Source: Candidatus Hydrogenedentota bacterium (lineage in GTDB: Bacteria > Hydrogenedentota > Hydrogenedentia > Hydrogenedentales > SLHB01). From it: DNA of 64,000 nt. Below, piece by piece: positions 1 to 7,908 of this stretch. The notes under the pieces are model-generated. The model did not search any database and was not told where the DNA came from. It saw nothing but the letters and a program-made list of their open reading frames with translations. The position numbers and the translations under genes were made by a program. The DNA is taken from assembly GCA_029552745.1 (NCBI GenBank), contig JAKPDK010000167.1, positions 323,973 to 387,972 of the forward strand, in the 5' to 3' direction. Position 1 is the first letter of the stretch; each line of letters opens with the position of its first letter.

Positions 1-459
1 CAGACGTCGGATCCGCTCAAATATCGCCAGGTCATCCTCAGCGACTGTTTTATCTGCTGTGGTGGCCTGTTGCTGTAATTCTTGGATACGGAGAACCGTT
101 TTCACCCATGTCCGCAACACCCGATCGTCAATCGGCTGAGTTAGATAACCATCGGCGCCGGTTTCAAGCCCGTTACTGATACTTTGTTCGTCTGTCCGTT
201 GGGCGGAAATCAAAATAATGGGGATATGCGAGGTGCGGGGGTCCTGTTTCAACGTTCGGCAGACTTCAATGCCACTGATGTCAGGCAAAACCACGTCAAG
301 GATGATCAAATCAAACGAGGGGTTTTCACGTACCATATCCAGCGCTGCCTGCCCCGTGTTTGCGGCGATCAACCCATAGCCGTCTTTCAAGAGCAATGCC
401 CTCAAAACTTTGAGGTTCACTGGGTTATCATCTACGATTAAGATAGTTGGTTCTTCCAT
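1..459 (-). CDS. Response regulator receiver protein (3' part beyond window edge)
   Basis: The reading frame starts at an ATG at 459 and stays open to base 1 (153 codons), so the C-terminal part is missing. The N-terminus is a CheY-like receiver domain. ILIVDDN at residues 6-12 holds the acidic metal-binding pair, LIILDVVLPDISG holds the phospho-acceptor Asp, and ILIS holds the conserved Ser. The loop that usually reads T-K-P is GYLTQPI, so the conserved Lys is Gln, which is seen in some receiver domains of hybrid or PAS-type kinases. A helical, Gln-rich stretch follows at about residues 125-150, suggesting a linker to an output or kinase domain off the edge. It is divergent from the PHP gene. 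The output domain and regulon cannot be told. Confidence 0.85.
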   Translation of the reverse strand, partial: MEEPTILIVDDNPVNLKVLRALLLKDGYGLIAANTGQAALDMVRENPSFDLIILDVVLPDISGIEVCRTLKQDPRTSHIPIILISAQRTDEQSISNGLETGADGYLTQPIDDRVLRTWVKTVLRIQELQQQATTADKTVAEDDLAIFERIRRL

Positions 460-588
460 CTCTTTGGATTACCCTCGGGCTTATGGAGTTTTCATGCTTA
501 AGAAATTGCCTCGTTTTGCCTAAAACTATATACTAGAACACAACTACCAAGCACGCAAGTAAAACCTTTTTCCGGAACAACCCACAAC

Positions 589-1383
589 GTGGATATCCAA
601 CAAGACCTGCACATTCACACTTTCCGGTCAAATTGCGGAAAGCCATCCAATACGGTTCAAGCCATCATCGAAACCCTGGAAAAGAGAAACATTCTCTTAG
701 CTGGATTGACCGACCACATCGACACCGTCGAACAACAACCGCGTTTTCAAACGATTGCGGCTGCAAACCGAGCCGATGTTTCCGCGTCGCCTAGCCCTTG
801 TCGTGTCCTTGTGGGAGCGGAAGCCACCATGTTGTCGCCCCAAGAATGCGCCCTGTCTTCCGAAATGGCACGACGCCTTGATTTCGTTATCGTTTCATGC
901 AACCACTACCATTTGGCGGTTGTTGAAAAGCCAAAAAACCCCACACCGGCGAACTACGCCAGCCATCACCTTGCCATGATTCGAGGGGCAGCCCAACTCG
1001 GGTTTGTCACCATTATCGCCCACCCTTTTCTCAATGACTATTGCGATGTTCAGTTGGCAAAACAAACGATGAAAAAGTATAAAGAAAAAGAACTTGTGGA
1101 AACTTTACAGCAACTAGCCAAAGCAAGGGTTGCTCTTGAGATAAATCCATATCGCGTCGTCAATGCGCTCGGGTGGTTTAAGGACCTGGTAGTGGAAGGT
1201 AGGCGGCACGGAGTTAAGTTTTCTTTAGGTAGCGACTCTCACATGCTCGTTCGCGTGGGGTGTCCGCCAGAACCCATTGAAGATGCAAAAGGGAACTACA
1301 CCCCACAAAAGGTTTGCGACAGTATCGGCTTATCACCCGAAGACCTGATATGGCCTTTTCTCAATCCTGCTGCGGTAGCGTAA
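589..1383 (+). CDS. PHP-domain metal-dependent phosphoesterase
   Basis: This 264-aa protein begins with a GTG start. The PHP signature is clear: DLHIHTF near residue 6 supplies the H-x-H pair, GLTDHID near residue 40 supplies the next His/Asp ligands, HPF near residue 142 the middle His, and LGSDSHM near residue 211 the terminal D-x-H. This is the full ligand set of a trinuclear-metal PHP hydrolase of the histidinol-phosphatase/YcdX type. It could be a free phosphatase or act on another phosphoester; no substrate can be read from the sequence. It lacks the polymerase domains of PolX or DnaE, so it is a stand-alone PHP enzyme. No good Shine-Dalgarno is seen before the GTG. It is transcribed divergently from the response regulator. 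Confidence 0.85.
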   Translation: MDIQQDLHIHTFRSNCGKPSNTVQAIIETLEKRNILLAGLTDHIDTVEQQPRFQTIAAANRADVSASPSPCRVLVGAEATMLSPQECALSSEMARRLDFVIVSCNHYHLAVVEKPKNPTPANYASHHLAMIRGAAQLGFVTIIAHPFLNDYCDVQLAKQTMKKYKEKELVETLQQLAKARVALEINPYRVVNALGWFKDLVVEGRRHGVKFSLGSDSHMLVRVGCPPEPIEDAKGNYTPQKVCDSIGLSPEDLIWPFLNPAAVA

Positions 1384-1433
1384 ACTGCCTCGGGAAGCAA
1401 CGGGGCCCTTATTGTGAAGAAGTGAGGGAATCT

Positions 1434-2030
1434 TTAGCGTTGGTCCGCACCGGAAACGATGACAAGCACCTCCGCTCGCCGATTTAAGTGGCGTTGAGCC
1501 GGGTCAGTAGTAACGCGGCGGCTCTCACCATAACTCACCGTTTCAATACGAGATGAATCTATACCGTGTTGGGTTAGGAATTTTTTTACGGCTTCCGCGC
1601 GGCGCATACCCAATTTTTGGTTGTAAGCGTCCGTGTATAAATCGCAACAATGGCCTTCTATTCTCACACGGACATCCGGGTGGGTCTTCATGTAGTCTAA
1701 AACCTTCTCTGCTACTGTAATGCCATCGGGTCGAAGCATGGCTTTATCTAAATCAAAGTAGATGGTGTCAAACTTGGCAGGGGCAGCTTCTTGGTACGGC
1801 GGCACCTCCGCCTTCGCAAACTTCATATAATTTCCAAAGGCTTTGCCTCGATTTCCCCACCAGACATCCGTTGCGTTGCTTACAGGGGTGGTTTTCCCTG
1901 ACTTACTACAAGTTGCTTCCTTTGTTTTGCCGTTAGGGCTTTTCTCTCCGGCATACACGCTTGGCATGCTGAATACCACCAACGCCAGAAGTCCAATACC
2001 CATCCGTTTCGAAAACGCCCGAATCTTCAT
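1434..2030 (-). CDS. OmpA/Pal-like peptidoglycan-associated protein
   Basis: This 198-aa protein has a signal peptide of about 27 residues (basic start, LLALVVFS core, VYA cleavage site). The C-terminal ~110 residues form an OmpA-like domain: TIYFDLDKAMLRPDG opens it, RVRIEGHCCDLYTDAYN and LGMRRAEAV form the peptidoglycan contact region, and LNRRAEV closes it. The usual GHTD/GHCD loop reads GHCCD, so a cysteine takes the place of the first acidic residue. There is no lipobox, so it is probably periplasmic rather than a Pal lipoprotein. The mature N-terminus (residues 28-70) is a short Lys/Ser/Thr-rich linker with one more Cys. A GGGGAG Shine-Dalgarno lies just upstream of the ATG. It is convergent with the PHP gene. 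Confidence 0.85.
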   Translation of the reverse strand: MKIRAFSKRMGIGLLALVVFSMPSVYAGEKSPNGKTKEATCSKSGKTTPVSNATDVWWGNRGKAFGNYMKFAKAEVPPYQEAAPAKFDTIYFDLDKAMLRPDGITVAEKVLDYMKTHPDVRVRIEGHCCDLYTDAYNQKLGMRRAEAVKKFLTQHGIDSSRIETVSYGESRRVTTDPAQRHLNRRAEVLVIVSGADQR

Positions 2031-2234
2031 TGCAATCTCCCCTTCGGTTCATGCTAACGTTAGAACACCGCACTCAACACTCACTAATAACACATACTAT
2101 ACCCCATTTTGTTCTTCCTGGGCGACAAATCTTCCGCAAGGAGCCGCTTTTGTGTTTCGCTCCCGTGTTACTGTGATAAGCGGTATCCCGTATCTGTTAC
2201 AATGGGACTCTAGGTATTCGGGCAGCAAGAACGA

Positions 2235-3710
2235 ATGAACACGCATAAAGACATTTCCATTGTCTTGGCTACGGTGAACGCCAGGTATACGCACACGGCA
2301 TTTGGTTTGCGGTGGATCTATGCGAATATGGGTCCTTTGCAGGCAGTGACGCGGGTTCAGGAGTTTGTATTAGGGCAACCGCCGCTTGAAATTGTGGAAG
2401 CTATCTTGGCGGCAAATCCTCACATCGTGGGGTTGGGCGTCTATATTTGGAATATTGGTGTGTTGACCCAGGTGGCGGAAGTGCTGAAGGCGTTACGTCC
2501 CGACATTATTTTGGTGGTTGGGGGACCGGAAATAAGTTATGAGTATGAAAAGGAGCGGTTGTTCCACGTTGCGGATTATTTAGTGCAGGGGGAGGGAGAA
2601 CAGGTGTTTCCGGCTATGGCACACCGCCTTTTGAACGGGGAAACCTTGAGGGGAAAGGTGGTAACTTCCGAACCGCTGGATGTGAACGCACTGGCATTTC
2701 CGTATGACACGTATGGTGAAGAAGACCTTGCCCAGCGGATCATTTACGTGGAGAGTTCGAGGGGGTGTCCGTTTCGTTGTGCGTTTTGTCTATCGTCACG
2801 GGACTCGCAGGTGCGAGAATTCGACATAGAACGGCTATTCCCAGCATTCGATCGTTTGTTGGAGCGGGGTGCGAGGCGATTTACGTTCGTAGACCGCACA
2901 TTCAACCTGTTTCCGGCAAGGTCGGAGTGCATTTTGAGATTTTTCCGCGAACGCTGGCGCGAGGGAATGCAGCTTCATTTGGAAATCTTGCCCGATCGGT
3001 TGACAGAGAGCACCATCGAAGTACTTTCTGGCTTTCCTCCCGGTGGACTTTACCTGGAGGCTGGTATTCAGACAACAACTCCTGCGGCGCTAGAAGCGAT
3101 CGAGCGATATCAAGACGTGAACAAAGGGCTTGAGAATCTGCGGGCAGTTCGTGAGCGGACTTGTGCCGAGGTGCATGTCGATCTGGTTGCGGGGCTGCCT
3201 TACGAAACCTTGGAAACGTTTCTTTGTGCCTTGGACAATGTCCTCGCGTTACAACCCGCCGTTATTCAGCTGGGAATACTAAAACGGTTAAAAGGTACCG
3301 CGATCACAAAATACGGTGAGTCAGGTGCGATCGTCTTTGCGCCCTATCCCCCGTACGAAGTGTTGGAGACAACATGGATTTCTTTTGAGGAGATGCAACG
3401 CCTAAAACGCTTGGCGCGTTACCTGGAGATATTCTATAACTCCCATTATTTCCCGGCGTCGTTAAAATTGCTCGAACGTGCGGGAAATTCCCCTGCTAAG
3501 GCGTACGTATCTTTTGCGGATTTTTTGTGGTCAGCGGCTCGCCGTACCCACGAGCTATCGCTGGCTTCGCGGGCGGGTTATCTATACCAGTTCTTGGTCG
3601 CGCATAGGGTTGACGCGCCCGAGGTGCTGGCGCAAACGATACAAGAAGATTATCATCGGCGCCCGGGACGAAAAGAGCGACTCCCCTTGCCGGAATCACA
3701 AGCCTCCTGA
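2235..3710 (+). CDS. B12-binding radical SAM protein (DUF4080 type)
   Basis: This 491-aa protein is built from an N-terminal cobalamin-binding Rossmann-like domain (about residues 8-130, with VVGGPEIS and the GEGE motif), a radical SAM barrel (about 168-370) and a C-terminal helical extension matching the DUF4080 region seen in this family. The SAM cluster motif is RGCPFRCAFC with C178, C182 and C185. The D-x-H-x-x-G cobalt-ligand signature is not obvious, so cobalamin may bind base-off or not at all. Family members methylate or rearrange unactivated carbons, but the substrate here is unknown. It stands alone, convergent with the URO-D family gene. The Shine-Dalgarno is weak, but the N-terminal strand begins right after this ATG. 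Confidence 0.88.
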   Translation: MNTHKDISIVLATVNARYTHTAFGLRWIYANMGPLQAVTRVQEFVLGQPPLEIVEAILAANPHIVGLGVYIWNIGVLTQVAEVLKALRPDIILVVGGPEISYEYEKERLFHVADYLVQGEGEQVFPAMAHRLLNGETLRGKVVTSEPLDVNALAFPYDTYGEEDLAQRIIYVESSRGCPFRCAFCLSSRDSQVREFDIERLFPAFDRLLERGARRFTFVDRTFNLFPARSECILRFFRERWREGMQLHLEILPDRLTESTIEVLSGFPPGGLYLEAGIQTTTPAALEAIERYQDVNKGLENLRAVRERTCAEVHVDLVAGLPYETLETFLCALDNVLALQPAVIQLGILKRLKGTAITKYGESGAIVFAPYPPYEVLETTWISFEEMQRLKRLARYLEIFYNSHYFPASLKLLERAGNSPAKAYVSFADFLWSAARRTHELSLASRAGYLYQFLVAHRVDAPEVLAQTIQEDYHRRPGRKERLPLPESQAS

Positions 3711-3743
3711 ACGCTTGCGGTTTTGATTTTGCTAGACCGGTGA

Positions 3744-4766
3744 CTAGGGACGGTTCCAGTGTTGCTGCAGATAGTCAAAGTAGAACAAGGCGTTTTCCAC
3801 GGGCACATTGCTCGGGATATGGTTTCCCACGGCAAACATGAACCCGGGGCAATCAAAGGCTAACTGTAATGTGGCATCTATTTGGTGCTGAATTTCTTTT
3901 TTTGTGCCAAAGGTCAGTGTTCGGCAATCCACTTTGCTGCCCACGATCACGTGGGTTTTTCCTAAGTTCGACACCACGTGGTCTAGGGAAACCATCGGCT
4001 CAAAAATAAAGCCATCCGCGCCTGCGGCAGCAATGTCTTCAACAAACTCCGTCCAATTTCCATCCGAACAAAAGAGCACTTTCATGCCGGCTTGTTTTAG
4101 TACTTTCCAAAGTTCCGCGTAGCGCGGGAAAATAACGGAACGATAAAACGCCGTATCCATGAACGGTCCTTCCGACCATACCATGTCGTCGTGACAAATG
4201 AAGACCTGGGCGGTTGTTTTTGTCCATGCTCGGAAATGATGGAGACTCAAGCGGAAAATGGAGTCCAGCACGTTTTCAAACCGCTTTTTGTCTGCTGCGG
4301 CTTGAAGCAGCATTTCCCAGCCGAACGCCTCGATGGCACCGGATACGATGGTTTTGTAGTAGCCTGCGGTGTATACCTGGTGTGGGTTTTTTTCCTGGTT
4401 GTTCTGATAGGATTGCTGGTAGTACGCCACCAGGTCGTCGAAATTCGGTAAGCCATATTCCTGCACGGCATCAAAAGCAAGCACCTCTTCGACGTCCCGA
4501 AAAGGACAGGGTTTCGGTTCCCGTCGGTCAACGCCGCCCTCCAAAAACTCGGCGTGCCCCATATCCGTAGTCCTACCGCGCTCTGCCCAGGAGACAGGTC
4601 CGTCGTTGGTAGACCACAGGAAGTCAAACTCCCACGCGTCTTCCAAAGACTTGCCGGTGCGCTGGAAAACTTCTCGACGCAGGGGATCGTTAGAGCAATA
4701 CTCGGTATGGGCTAGACGAGGAGTTGGTTTCAGGTGAATGGTGTCGATACCAATTTGATAACTCAT
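3744..4766 (-). CDS. URO-D family protein (uroporphyrinogen decarboxylase / corrinoid methyltransferase fold)
   Basis: This 340-aa protein has the URO-D TIM-barrel layout: an N-terminal arm, a middle VFICHDDMVWSEGPFM strand (about residue 165), VLFCSDGNW near residue 230, GADGFIFEPM near 250, VGSKVDCRTL near 275, and the AVGNHIPSNVP strand near the C-terminus. The conserved-position HSDGN/HSCG motif is CSDGN here. Such proteins in environmental phyla are usually not haem enzymes but relatives of the MtaA/CmuA corrinoid methyltransferases. No haem gene or corrinoid protein is adjacent, so a haem role is unlikely and the substrate is unknown. AAAGGAG lies 7 bases before the ATG. It is divergent from the secreted DUF6807 gene, with a 116-bp shared upstream region. 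Confidence 0.8.
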   Translation of the reverse strand: MSYQIGIDTIHLKPTPRLAHTEYCSNDPLRREVFQRTGKSLEDAWEFDFLWSTNDGPVSWAERGRTTDMGHAEFLEGGVDRREPKPCPFRDVEEVLAFDAVQEYGLPNFDDLVAYYQQSYQNNQEKNPHQVYTAGYYKTIVSGAIEAFGWEMLLQAAADKKRFENVLDSIFRLSLHHFRAWTKTTAQVFICHDDMVWSEGPFMDTAFYRSVIFPRYAELWKVLKQAGMKVLFCSDGNWTEFVEDIAAAGADGFIFEPMVSLDHVVSNLGKTHVIVGSKVDCRTLTFGTKKEIQHQIDATLQLAFDCPGFMFAVGNHIPSNVPVENALFYFDYLQQHWNRP

Positions 4767-4882
4767 ACCAAACTCCTTTCAAAGTGCAAAGCCATTTGTT
4801 GTATTCTTTGCGGATGTGGGCATACTCTGATAGACTACAAAGGTTTGGATACAGGTGCAAACTTAACAGAGAGGGTCGAACG

Positions 4883-6097
4883 ATGAAGTTTTATTTGTCA
4901 TGTATTCTCTTGTGCATTTCCTTGTCCGTTTTTGCTGCGCAACATGACGCGCTGGATGGGAAAAAGATCACCTTGAAAGCCGGTGCGCACATGAGCGAAC
5001 AGGTTCCCCTTGTGTTACCATTTGAAGGGGAACCGCCGGCAACGCGCGTTCAGGTACTAGAACCGAAGACGGGCAACACGTTTCCTGCCACGGTGAGGAA
5101 CGGAGAGTTTGTGTTCCTGTCGGAAGGCGCCTTACCCAATACAGAGCATCACTATGTGGTATCTTTGGAAAAATCGGATACCCCCCCGAGGGTCGTTATT
5201 GAGAAACAACAAGACAAGGACGTTTTGAACGTTGTCATAGACGATCAGTTGTTTACAGCGTATTACTACTCCAAGGAAAACAAAAAGCCGTATTTGTGGC
5301 CGCTGAATGTACAAGAGGACATCAGTATAACCCGCAACTGGCCTATGGGGGAGAAAGCGCTTACGGACGACCATCCTCACCAGAAATCATTCTGGAGTGC
5401 TTACGGAAATGTCAATGGCGCGGATTGCTGGATGGAAGGTGAGAACTCGGGTTATCAAATACCCCAAGAGGTAACTTATGGTTCCGGCGATGCCTACGGT
5501 TGGATCCTTTCACGAAATATTTGGACAAACAAGGCGAAAGAACCCGTGATTTCTGAAACACGGGAGTATCGGTTCTATGCAACCTCTCCAAAGACCCGGA
5601 TCTTTGATGTGACGATAACGTTCCAAGCTGACTATGGAGATGCGCTGTTCAAAGACACGAAGGAAGGGGGGTTGGTCTCCGTGCGGATGCGGGACGATCT
5701 GACGGAAAAATTTGGCAAGGGAGTTATAACCAACGCAGAGGGCAAGAGCGGCATGGCGGCATGTTGGGGAAAACCTTCACCGTGGTGCGATTATTCAGGT
5801 CCCCTGGAAGGCGTCGGCGTAGTGGGCATTGCGTTATTTGACCACCCTAGCAATTTCCGTTATCCCACCTGTTGGCACGTGCGGGACTATGGACTGATGG
5901 GGGCAAACTGTTTTGGCTATGCCGCCTTTACGGCAAAAGACCCCGAACCCAAGAATGGCGATTACACGCTTCCAGCGGGCCAGAAACTGGTATTCAAATA
6001 TCGCGTTTATGTTCATACCGGCGACGTGACAGAGGCGCGGGTGGCGGATCGGTATGCAGATTTTGCAACGCCGCCGGAAGTCTCTTGGGCGAAATAA
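4883..6097 (+). CDS. Secreted PmoA-like (DUF6807) protein
   Basis: The ATG at 4883 is preferred over an upstream in-frame start because GAGGG lies 8-12 bases before it and it gives a clean signal peptide (MKFYLSCILLCISLSVFAAQ). The product is 404 aa. It belongs to the DUF6807 family, often labelled methane oxygenase PmoA, although it is a soluble beta-rich protein unrelated to membrane methane monooxygenase. Conserved signatures are ITRNWPMG, DHPHQKSFWSAYG, DTKEGGLVSVRM, SPWCDYSG, HPSNFRYPTCWHVRDYG and FKYRVYVHTGD. The His/Asp-rich strands suggest a metal or sugar binding pocket. A paralogue lies at 22241-23428 without a signal peptide. The family is common near carbohydrate-degradation genes; function is not established. 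Confidence 0.82.
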   Translation: MKFYLSCILLCISLSVFAAQHDALDGKKITLKAGAHMSEQVPLVLPFEGEPPATRVQVLEPKTGNTFPATVRNGEFVFLSEGALPNTEHHYVVSLEKSDTPPRVVIEKQQDKDVLNVVIDDQLFTAYYYSKENKKPYLWPLNVQEDISITRNWPMGEKALTDDHPHQKSFWSAYGNVNGADCWMEGENSGYQIPQEVTYGSGDAYGWILSRNIWTNKAKEPVISETREYRFYATSPKTRIFDVTITFQADYGDALFKDTKEGGLVSVRMRDDLTEKFGKGVITNAEGKSGMAACWGKPSPWCDYSGPLEGVGVVGIALFDHPSNFRYPTCWHVRDYGLMGANCFGYAAFTAKDPEPKNGDYTLPAGQKLVFKYRVYVHTGDVTEARVADRYADFATPPEVSWAK

Positions 6098-6134
6098 TCT
6101 GCTCGGCATAATAGCCCTTCGCGAGAGAGAGTGC

Positions 6135-7295
6135 TTAGATATCCCAAATAGCCCGGATGCTGATATCCGGCTCCTGGGCTAGATTGACAATTATAGGTTC
6201 GATGGCGTTGCCCTCTTTATCGCGACAAAGGGCGATGAGCGGTCGATCAAGTTGAACAATATTGACTTGTAAAACGATACCTGTGTAGCCGATATAGTTC
6301 CCTTCCGTAACGATAATTTCTGTCCCTTTTGGGAAAACAGGCACAACGCGTAAGAAGGCTTTGACTACTTCGCGGTTGTAATGCGTGCCCGCGCGTTGTT
6401 GGAGAACGTTGATTGCCTTATCGGGGGTCAAGGGTGGGCTGTCTCCGGAACCGGAAAGCAGTACGTCGTAGGCGTTTGTGACGGCGACGATCTCCCCGAC
6501 AAGCGTTGGCACCGCTTTGTTTTCCGTTTCTGCCCGAGCGACCGTATTGCTCCCCACCAGTCCCCGAGGCAACCCCGTTCCGTCCTGATGTTCGTGGTGT
6601 TCGTAGGCGACGTGCGGTGCGAGAATATCCCGGTCTTCGCTGTTCCGTAACAATTCGTATCCTAGAATCGTATGATGACGTACACGGACAGGTTCTGGCA
6701 ACCCTTTTTCAATGAAAATCATGCCGATATCATGAAGCAGTGCCCCAACGGCGAGTTGTCGCAACCGGTGATAGGGCAAACCCAGGTTCGTAGCCACCAA
6801 CACGGACGCCACACAGACATCAATACTATGTTCATAAAGCGCTGAATCCGTACATTTGATCGAGGTCATCCCCGCTAGCGTTGCACGAGACAACACCTCA
6901 TCGAGGATAAAAGCCATTAAGGTTTTGATCTGCCCCAGAGGACCATCCGATTTGAGAAAAGTCTTCAATCTGTCCGAGGCAAACACCTTCTGGATATCCT
7001 CTACCGAGTTGCGACGCAGTGCCTCTGTTTCCTTTTCTATGGCTTTATAAACGTTGCGCAACGTGGACAGCGCTTTGGCACGTGTCTCGGGTCGCAAATC
7101 CTCGTCCGGCTCCACATTGAAGAGGTCGCTTGAGTCTCGGATGAATAGCCGTGTATACCCCTTCATTTTCAACGACTGGATGTAGGACGGCTTTAGCTCG
7201 ACACCGGCATGCAGAAGTACCTGCCCTGCCTCGTCTAGCACGTTTTTCCCCAAGACATCGCCCGGTCGAACCTTGTCGATAGAAACAAGTTTCAT
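6135..7295 (-). CDS. HD-GYP domain protein, probable c-di-GMP phosphodiesterase
   Basis: This 386-aa protein starts with a small domain (about residues 1-55) opening MKLVSIDKVRPGDVLGKNV, as in many HD-GYP proteins. A helical linker follows, then the HD-GYP domain at about 150-320. The HD pair is in LLHDIGM, followed by the RHHTILGYELL and EHHEHQDGTGLP motifs; metal-binding His and Asp residues are kept. The signature triad reads GLP instead of GYP. HD-GYP enzymes hydrolyse cyclic di-GMP to pGpG or GMP, and the Tyr-to-Leu change leaves the metal site intact, so activity is likely but unproven. The C-terminal ~60 residues form a beta-rich tail (EIIVTEGNYIGYTG). There is no receiver domain. It is convergent with the DUF6807 gene. 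Confidence 0.88.
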   Translation of the reverse strand: MKLVSIDKVRPGDVLGKNVLDEAGQVLLHAGVELKPSYIQSLKMKGYTRLFIRDSSDLFNVEPDEDLRPETRAKALSTLRNVYKAIEKETEALRRNSVEDIQKVFASDRLKTFLKSDGPLGQIKTLMAFILDEVLSRATLAGMTSIKCTDSALYEHSIDVCVASVLVATNLGLPYHRLRQLAVGALLHDIGMIFIEKGLPEPVRVRHHTILGYELLRNSEDRDILAPHVAYEHHEHQDGTGLPRGLVGSNTVARAETENKAVPTLVGEIVAVTNAYDVLLSGSGDSPPLTPDKAINVLQQRAGTHYNREVVKAFLRVVPVFPKGTEIIVTEGNYIGYTGIVLQVNIVQLDRPLIALCRDKEGNAIEPIIVNLAQEPDISIRAIWDI

Positions 7296-7582
7296 ATACG
7301 TCCCTAAACCAATCCTTTCTTATATCACAATAGCACAGCTGCAGGACTCATGCACTTGTCATCAAAACGCATTACCTTCCTTCTTTATTTGTCCCTAGGG
7401 GAAGCACCATATCAAATCATAAAGTCACGCGTTTTCGCCCATGTGGTTGCCTGAAAACCTTCTGATAGTCGCGACTCTTTGCAGGAGGTATACCTTTTGT
7501 CTTCGTGAATCGGGCACAATGTAGCGCAAGCATGTCGCCTGTTGTTTTGGGTGTCGTTTTTATCAAACGGCGCGATACGTTT

Positions 7583-7759
7583 TTACTCGGCTTTCCAGAA
7601 ACGGGAACGGCTGCCGCCTGGCGCGACCTTGACGGTAGCACGTGCGCCACACTTGGGGCAAAACCCGACGAAGGCGGTGCCGTCGCGGTTTAGATAAATG
7701 CGGGTATACACATGACAACACTTAAACCACATGCCGATGTAGGGTCTGGGTGCTTTCAT
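7583..7759 (-). CDS. Small zinc-ribbon protein (58 aa)
   Basis: This short ORF runs from the ATG at 7759 to a TAA at 7583-7585 and encodes 58 residues. It contains a CCH stretch at residues 14-16 and CPKC at residues 34-37, a plausible two-knuckle zinc ribbon, with a basic C-terminus. AAGGAG lies 8 bases before the ATG. Its start overlaps the stop of the preceding 50-aa gene (ATGA, bases 7756-7759), so the two are probably translationally coupled. No family name is recognised. The overlap, good ribosome binding site and intact Cys pattern argue for a real gene. It is the last gene of a three-gene minus-strand unit. Confidence 0.6.
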   Translation of the reverse strand: MKAPRPYIGMWFKCCHVYTRIYLNRDGTAFVGFCPKCGARATVKVAPGGSRSRFWKAE

Positions 7760-7908
7760 GCGGAGGACTCCTTGGGCGGTTTTTGTTCAGGTGGTGGCGC
7801 CGGCGGCGGTGGTGGCACACGTGGTGTTTCTAATATGCTCCAAAGGATGTACAGCGCGCCACCTCCCACAAAACCCACTAATAACGAAATAATAATGACG
7901 AGTTTCAT
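7756..7908 (-). CDS. Small single-pass membrane protein with proline-rich tail (50 aa)
   Basis: This 50-residue ORF starts with an ATG at 7908 and ends with a TGA at 7756-7758. Residues 1-27 form one hydrophobic helix (LVIIISLLVGFVGGGALYIL), and residues 28-50 are a proline-rich hydrophilic tail (VPPPPPAPPP then EQKPPKESSA). Both ends overlap neighbours by four bases as ATGA: its start overlaps the stop of the 305-aa secreted protein, and its stop overlaps the start of the zinc-ribbon gene. Prolines also dominate the C-terminus of the upstream protein, so the two may act together at the envelope. No family is recognised and function is unknown. Confidence 0.6.
   Translation of the reverse strand: MKLVIIISLLVGFVGGGALYILWSILETPRVPPPPPAPPPEQKPPKESSA

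Noticed and set aside
4883-6097. Reading the PmoA-like proteins as methane monooxygenase
   Set aside because: They are soluble beta-rich proteins without the membrane helices or partner subunits (PmoB, PmoC) of the methane enzyme.
7417-7582. Extension of a minus-strand open frame beyond the zinc-ribbon stop
   Set aside because: It is out of frame with the zinc-ribbon gene, has no start signal and no recognisable motif.
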